Assembly (NCBI GenBank): GCA_041567315.1
Contig: JBFGCA010000150.1
Location: forward strand, 1-8,883
Source: JBFGCA01 sp041567315
Lineage (GTDB): Bacteria; Acidobacteriota; Thermoanaerobaculia; Multivoradales; JAHEKO01
Direction of reading: 5' to 3'
Length of the DNA stretch: 8,883 nt
Shown here: piece by piece, positions 6,902 to 8,883 of the stretch
How the letters are laid out: every line of letters begins with the position of its first letter
How positions within the stretch are numbered: position 1 is the stretch's first letter
Made by a program: the position numbers and the translations under genes
Notes under the pieces: model-generated
The model's input: only the letters and a program-made list of their open reading frames with translations
Databases searched by the model: none
What the model was told of the DNA's origin: nothing

Positions 6902-8725
6902 TCAATCCGCCGGCTCGCTCCCCACCGCGCGGGCGGTGCCGCCAAAGATGTCGAGCGCGGCCTGCACCACCGGATGGCTCAGCACCGGGTCCTCGGTCCC
7001 GGGATCGCCCGCTGCCGGGGCCGCCGTCTCCACGGACGAGCCGCGCGAGGGACCGTTGCCGGCCGGCACCAGACGCCAGCCGGCGCCGGCGCCCCAGACC
7101 GCGGCCAGGCAGGCCTCCAGCACCTCGCGGTTGTTGCCGCGCTGCAGGGCGTTGGTCAGCCAGGGATCGGCGGCGATCCGCAGCAGACCGTCCTCGAACC
7201 GGAGATGACCGCTCAAGTGGGCGGCCAGCGACTGCTTCTTCTGGCTCACCTGCTCGATGAACGCCTCGAGGTCCGGGCCGCCGGCCGGCCCGTCGCCCGC
7301 GGGCTGGACCTCGCCGCCGGCCCGCGCCCCGCCGCCGGGCTGTGGCGTGGCCGTGGGTGTCGCCGCCGGGCTGCCCGCCCGCGCATCGTCCGACGTCCGC
7401 GGGCCCGCCGCCGCCGGCCCGCCGCTGGCGGCCCTCGCGGTCGAACCGGGGCCGTCGCCCGACGGTCCGGCGGCCGGAGCCGCGGCCGGCCTGGCGGCTG
7501 TCGTGGCGGCCGGCCGTGACGAGGTTCCCCCGGCCGGCGGCCCGAGGTCGGCGAGCAGCGGCTGGGCCTCTTCCGCCCGCTCGCGCCGCTCGCCGCCGCC
7601 GCTGGGCGCCCCGCCCAGCAGCTCCTCGACGCGGGTCAGCTTGGGCAGCTCGGCGGCGCGCAGGAGGGCGATCTCGAGGGCCAGCGAGGCGCTCTCGCTG
7701 CGGCGCACCACCATCTCGCTGGCCAGCAGCTGATGGAGCAGCCGCAGCAGGTTCTCGTAGCCGGCCCGGCGCGCCGTCTTGGCCAGCGCCTCGGCGTCCT
7801 CGGCCGGCAGGTCGAGCGACTCCGGGTCCGCCCCCAGCGCGGCGTGGAGGGCGTCGCGGCAGTAGGCCAGGAACTCCGAGAGCACGGCCCGCGGGTCCCA
7901 GCCGCTGGCGTCGATCTCGCCCACCAGGGCGCTGACCGCGGCGCCGTCGCCGGCGAGGATGGCGCCGAGCGCCCGGTGGTGGAGCGCCGCGTCGACCCCG
8001 CCCAGGATCCGCGCCGCCTCCTGCTCAGGCACCTTGCCGCCGCCGTAGGTGGCCAGCTGGTCGAGCAGCGCCACCCCGTCCCGCACGCTCCCCTCGCTGG
8101 CCCGGGCGATCAGCCGCAGGGCGCGCTCGCTGGCCTCGATCTCCTCGGCCTCGGCGATCCGCTCGAGGTGCTCGGTCAGCACGCCGGAGGGCACCCGCCG
8201 GAAGGAGAACTCCTGGCAGCGCGACAGGATGGTGGCCGGCACCGCCTCGATCTCGGTGGTGGCGAAGACGAAGACCAGATGGTCGGGGGGCTCCTCGACG
8301 ATCTTGAGCAGGGCGTCGAAGGCCTGGCGCGACAGCCGGTGGATCTCGTCGATGACCACCACCTTGTAGCGGTCGCGAGCCGGGCCGTAGCGCAGACTCT
8401 CGGTCAGTTCGCGGACCTGCTCGACCTTCGAGTAGGTGGCGGCGTCCACCTCCAGCACGTCGAGGTCGGACCCCTGGGTGATCTCGCGGCAGGCGACGCA
8501 CTCGTTGCAGGGGTCCTCACCGGGCCCCTGCTCGCAGTTGAGCGCCTTGGCCAGCACCCGCGCCACCGAGGTCTTGCCGACGCCGCGGATCCCCGAGAAC
8601 AGGTAGGCCTGGGCGATCCGCCCGTCGGCCACCGCGTTGCGCAGCGCCGTGACCACCCCCGGCTGGCCGACGACGCTGGAGAAATCCTGCGGCCGCCACT
8701 TGCGCGCCAGTACTTGATAGGCCAT
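6902..8725 (-). CDS. dnaX: DNA polymerase III subunit gamma/tau (clamp loader)
   Basis: DnaX forms the ATP-driven motor of the clamp loader that places the beta clamp on DNA and, as tau, ties polymerase to helicase. The 607-residue product starts MAYQVLARKWRPQDF, the family signature. Walker A is GIRGVGKTS (45-53), zinc ligands are Cys64, Cys73, Cys76 and Cys79, Walker B is VVVIDEIH (122-129), sensor 1 is ATTE (155-158), the SRC motif is at 168-170 with arginine finger Arg169, and sensor 2 is near Arg215. Helical domain III extends to about 370. A Pro/Ala/Gly-rich low-complexity linker (about 371-485) then leads to a folded C-terminal part (about 486-607). No A-rich slippery run is seen, so a shorter gamma form by frameshifting as in E. 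coli is not supported. The ATG at 8725 has no Shine-Dalgarno and lies about 20 bp after the SRP RNA gene. Confidence 0.97.
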   Translation of the reverse strand: MAYQVLARKWRPQDFSSVVGQPGVVTALRNAVADGRIAQAYLFSGIRGVGKTSVARVLAKALNCEQGPGEDPCNECVACREITQGSDLDVLEVDAATYSKVEQVRELTESLRYGPARDRYKVVVIDEIHRLSRQAFDALLKIVEEPPDHLVFVFATTEIEAVPATILSRCQEFSFRRVPSGVLTEHLERIAEAEEIEASERALRLIARASEGSVRDGVALLDQLATYGGGKVPEQEAARILGGVDAALHHRALGAILAGDGAAVSALVGEIDASGWDPRAVLSEFLAYCRDALHAALGADPESLDLPAEDAEALAKTARRAGYENLLRLLHQLLASEMVVRRSESASLALEIALLRAAELPKLTRVEELLGGAPSGGGERRERAEEAQPLLADLGPPAGGTSSRPAATTAARPAAAPAAGPSGDGPGSTARAASGGPAAAGPRTSDDARAGSPAATPTATPQPGGGARAGGEVQPAGDGPAGGPDLEAFIEQVSQKKQSLAAHLSGHLRFEDGLLRIAADPWLTNALQRGNNREVLEACLAAVWGAGAGWRLVPAGNGPSRGSSVETAAPAAGDPGTEDPVLSHPVVQAALDIFGGTARAVGSEPAD

Positions 8726-8746
8726 CTGTCGCGAGAATTGGGGAAA

Positions 8747-8863
8747 CCGACGAAGGGTCCCGGCTGAGCTGCGGCACCCGACCGGAATGCCTTATCGCTG
8801 CTCCCTTCCGGGCCTGACGAGGTTCGGCAGCGGCCGGTGCACAGGGCCCGAACCCCTCGCCGG
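8747..8863 (-). ncRNA. ffs: Small (4.5S-type) signal recognition particle RNA
   Basis: This RNA pairs with Ffh to target nascent membrane and secreted proteins. The diagnostic Ffh-binding hairpin is plain on the minus strand at 8798-8817: TCAGG, CCC-GGAA-GGG, AGCAG, with the GGAA tetraloop at 8806-8809. Relative to the common CAGG-UCC-GGAA-GGA-AGCAG there is a U-A to C-G swap that keeps the pair. The ends are set by the closing stem: CGAGGGGTTCGGGC (8846-8859) pairs with GCCGGGACCCTTCG (8751-8764) with one G-G mismatch and G-U wobbles, and four more pairs reach 8863/8747. The length of about 117 nt matches 4.5S RNA; there is no Alu domain. Ends are uncertain by a few bases. The position just before dnaX is conserved in many bacteria. 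Confidence 0.94.
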
Positions 8864-8869
8864 CCCACG

Positions 8870-8875
8870 ATGGTA
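8870..8875 (-). promoter_or_regulatory. Possible -10 element of the SRP RNA gene
   Basis: TACCAT (four of six to TATAAT) lies 6-7 nt upstream of the RNA 5' end predicted from the closing stem (8863-8866). The -35 would fall beyond the right edge, so the promoter cannot be completed here. Confidence 0.35.
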
Positions 8876-8883
8876 CGCCCGCC

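Noticed and set aside
6838..6945. Upstream extension of the ybaB frame to 133 codons
   Set aside because: The strong AGGAGG and the exact family N-terminus both point to ATG 6837; the extension would overlap the dnaX 3' end.

Overview
The window is a compact, very GC-rich piece of bacterial chromosome carrying core DNA replication and repair genes. The gene set and protein style (DnaA with almost no domain II, a class III aminotransferase beginning with a PGPQS-type segment, a RecR Toprim with an EEPFN...PVERTGE segment) make me think of Acidobacteriota or a related deep-branching high-GC Gram-negative lineage. That placement is an impression from memory, not a search result. There are no mobile elements, CRISPR arrays, tRNAs or rRNAs.

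Left part (1-2316): the first 249 codons of dnaA run leftward off the edge from an ATG at 748. A 458-bp gene-poor region (749-1206) separates it from the divergent mutY (1207-2316). This region holds a perfect inverted pair of DnaA boxes, a plausible sigma70-type dnaA promoter, a CTACTA stretch resembling two DnaA-trios, a third degenerate DnaA box and a strong hairpin. It is certainly the dnaA control region and may be part of the replication origin.

Right part (2297-8883): one long leftward gene string begins with the 4.5S-type SRP RNA gene (ffs, about 8747-8863) and continues dnaX - ybaB - recR. This is the same order as the classic Gram-positive scr-dnaX-yaaK-recR cluster. Four less familiar genes follow with almost no spacing: a class III PLP aminotransferase (GTGA overlap with recR), a small P-loop kinase-like protein (ATGA overlap), a membrane-anchored helical-repeat protein (8-bp gap), and a protein with two cyclic-nucleotide-binding domains (GTGA overlap). 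The last gene ends inside the 3' end of mutY, a 20-bp convergent overlap.

How they work together: DnaX (clamp loader), YbaB (DNA-binding), RecR (gap repair), MutY (8-oxoG:A repair) and DnaA (initiation) are all genome-maintenance proteins, and SRP RNA serves membrane targeting. The four-gene tail is the least understood part. Its spacing implies co-translation, but the substrate of the aminotransferase, the substrate of the kinase, and whether the tandem CNB protein reads a nucleotide signal cannot be decided from sequence. Several long forward-strand open frames lie antisense to these genes; they are by-products of high GC at third positions and were left out.
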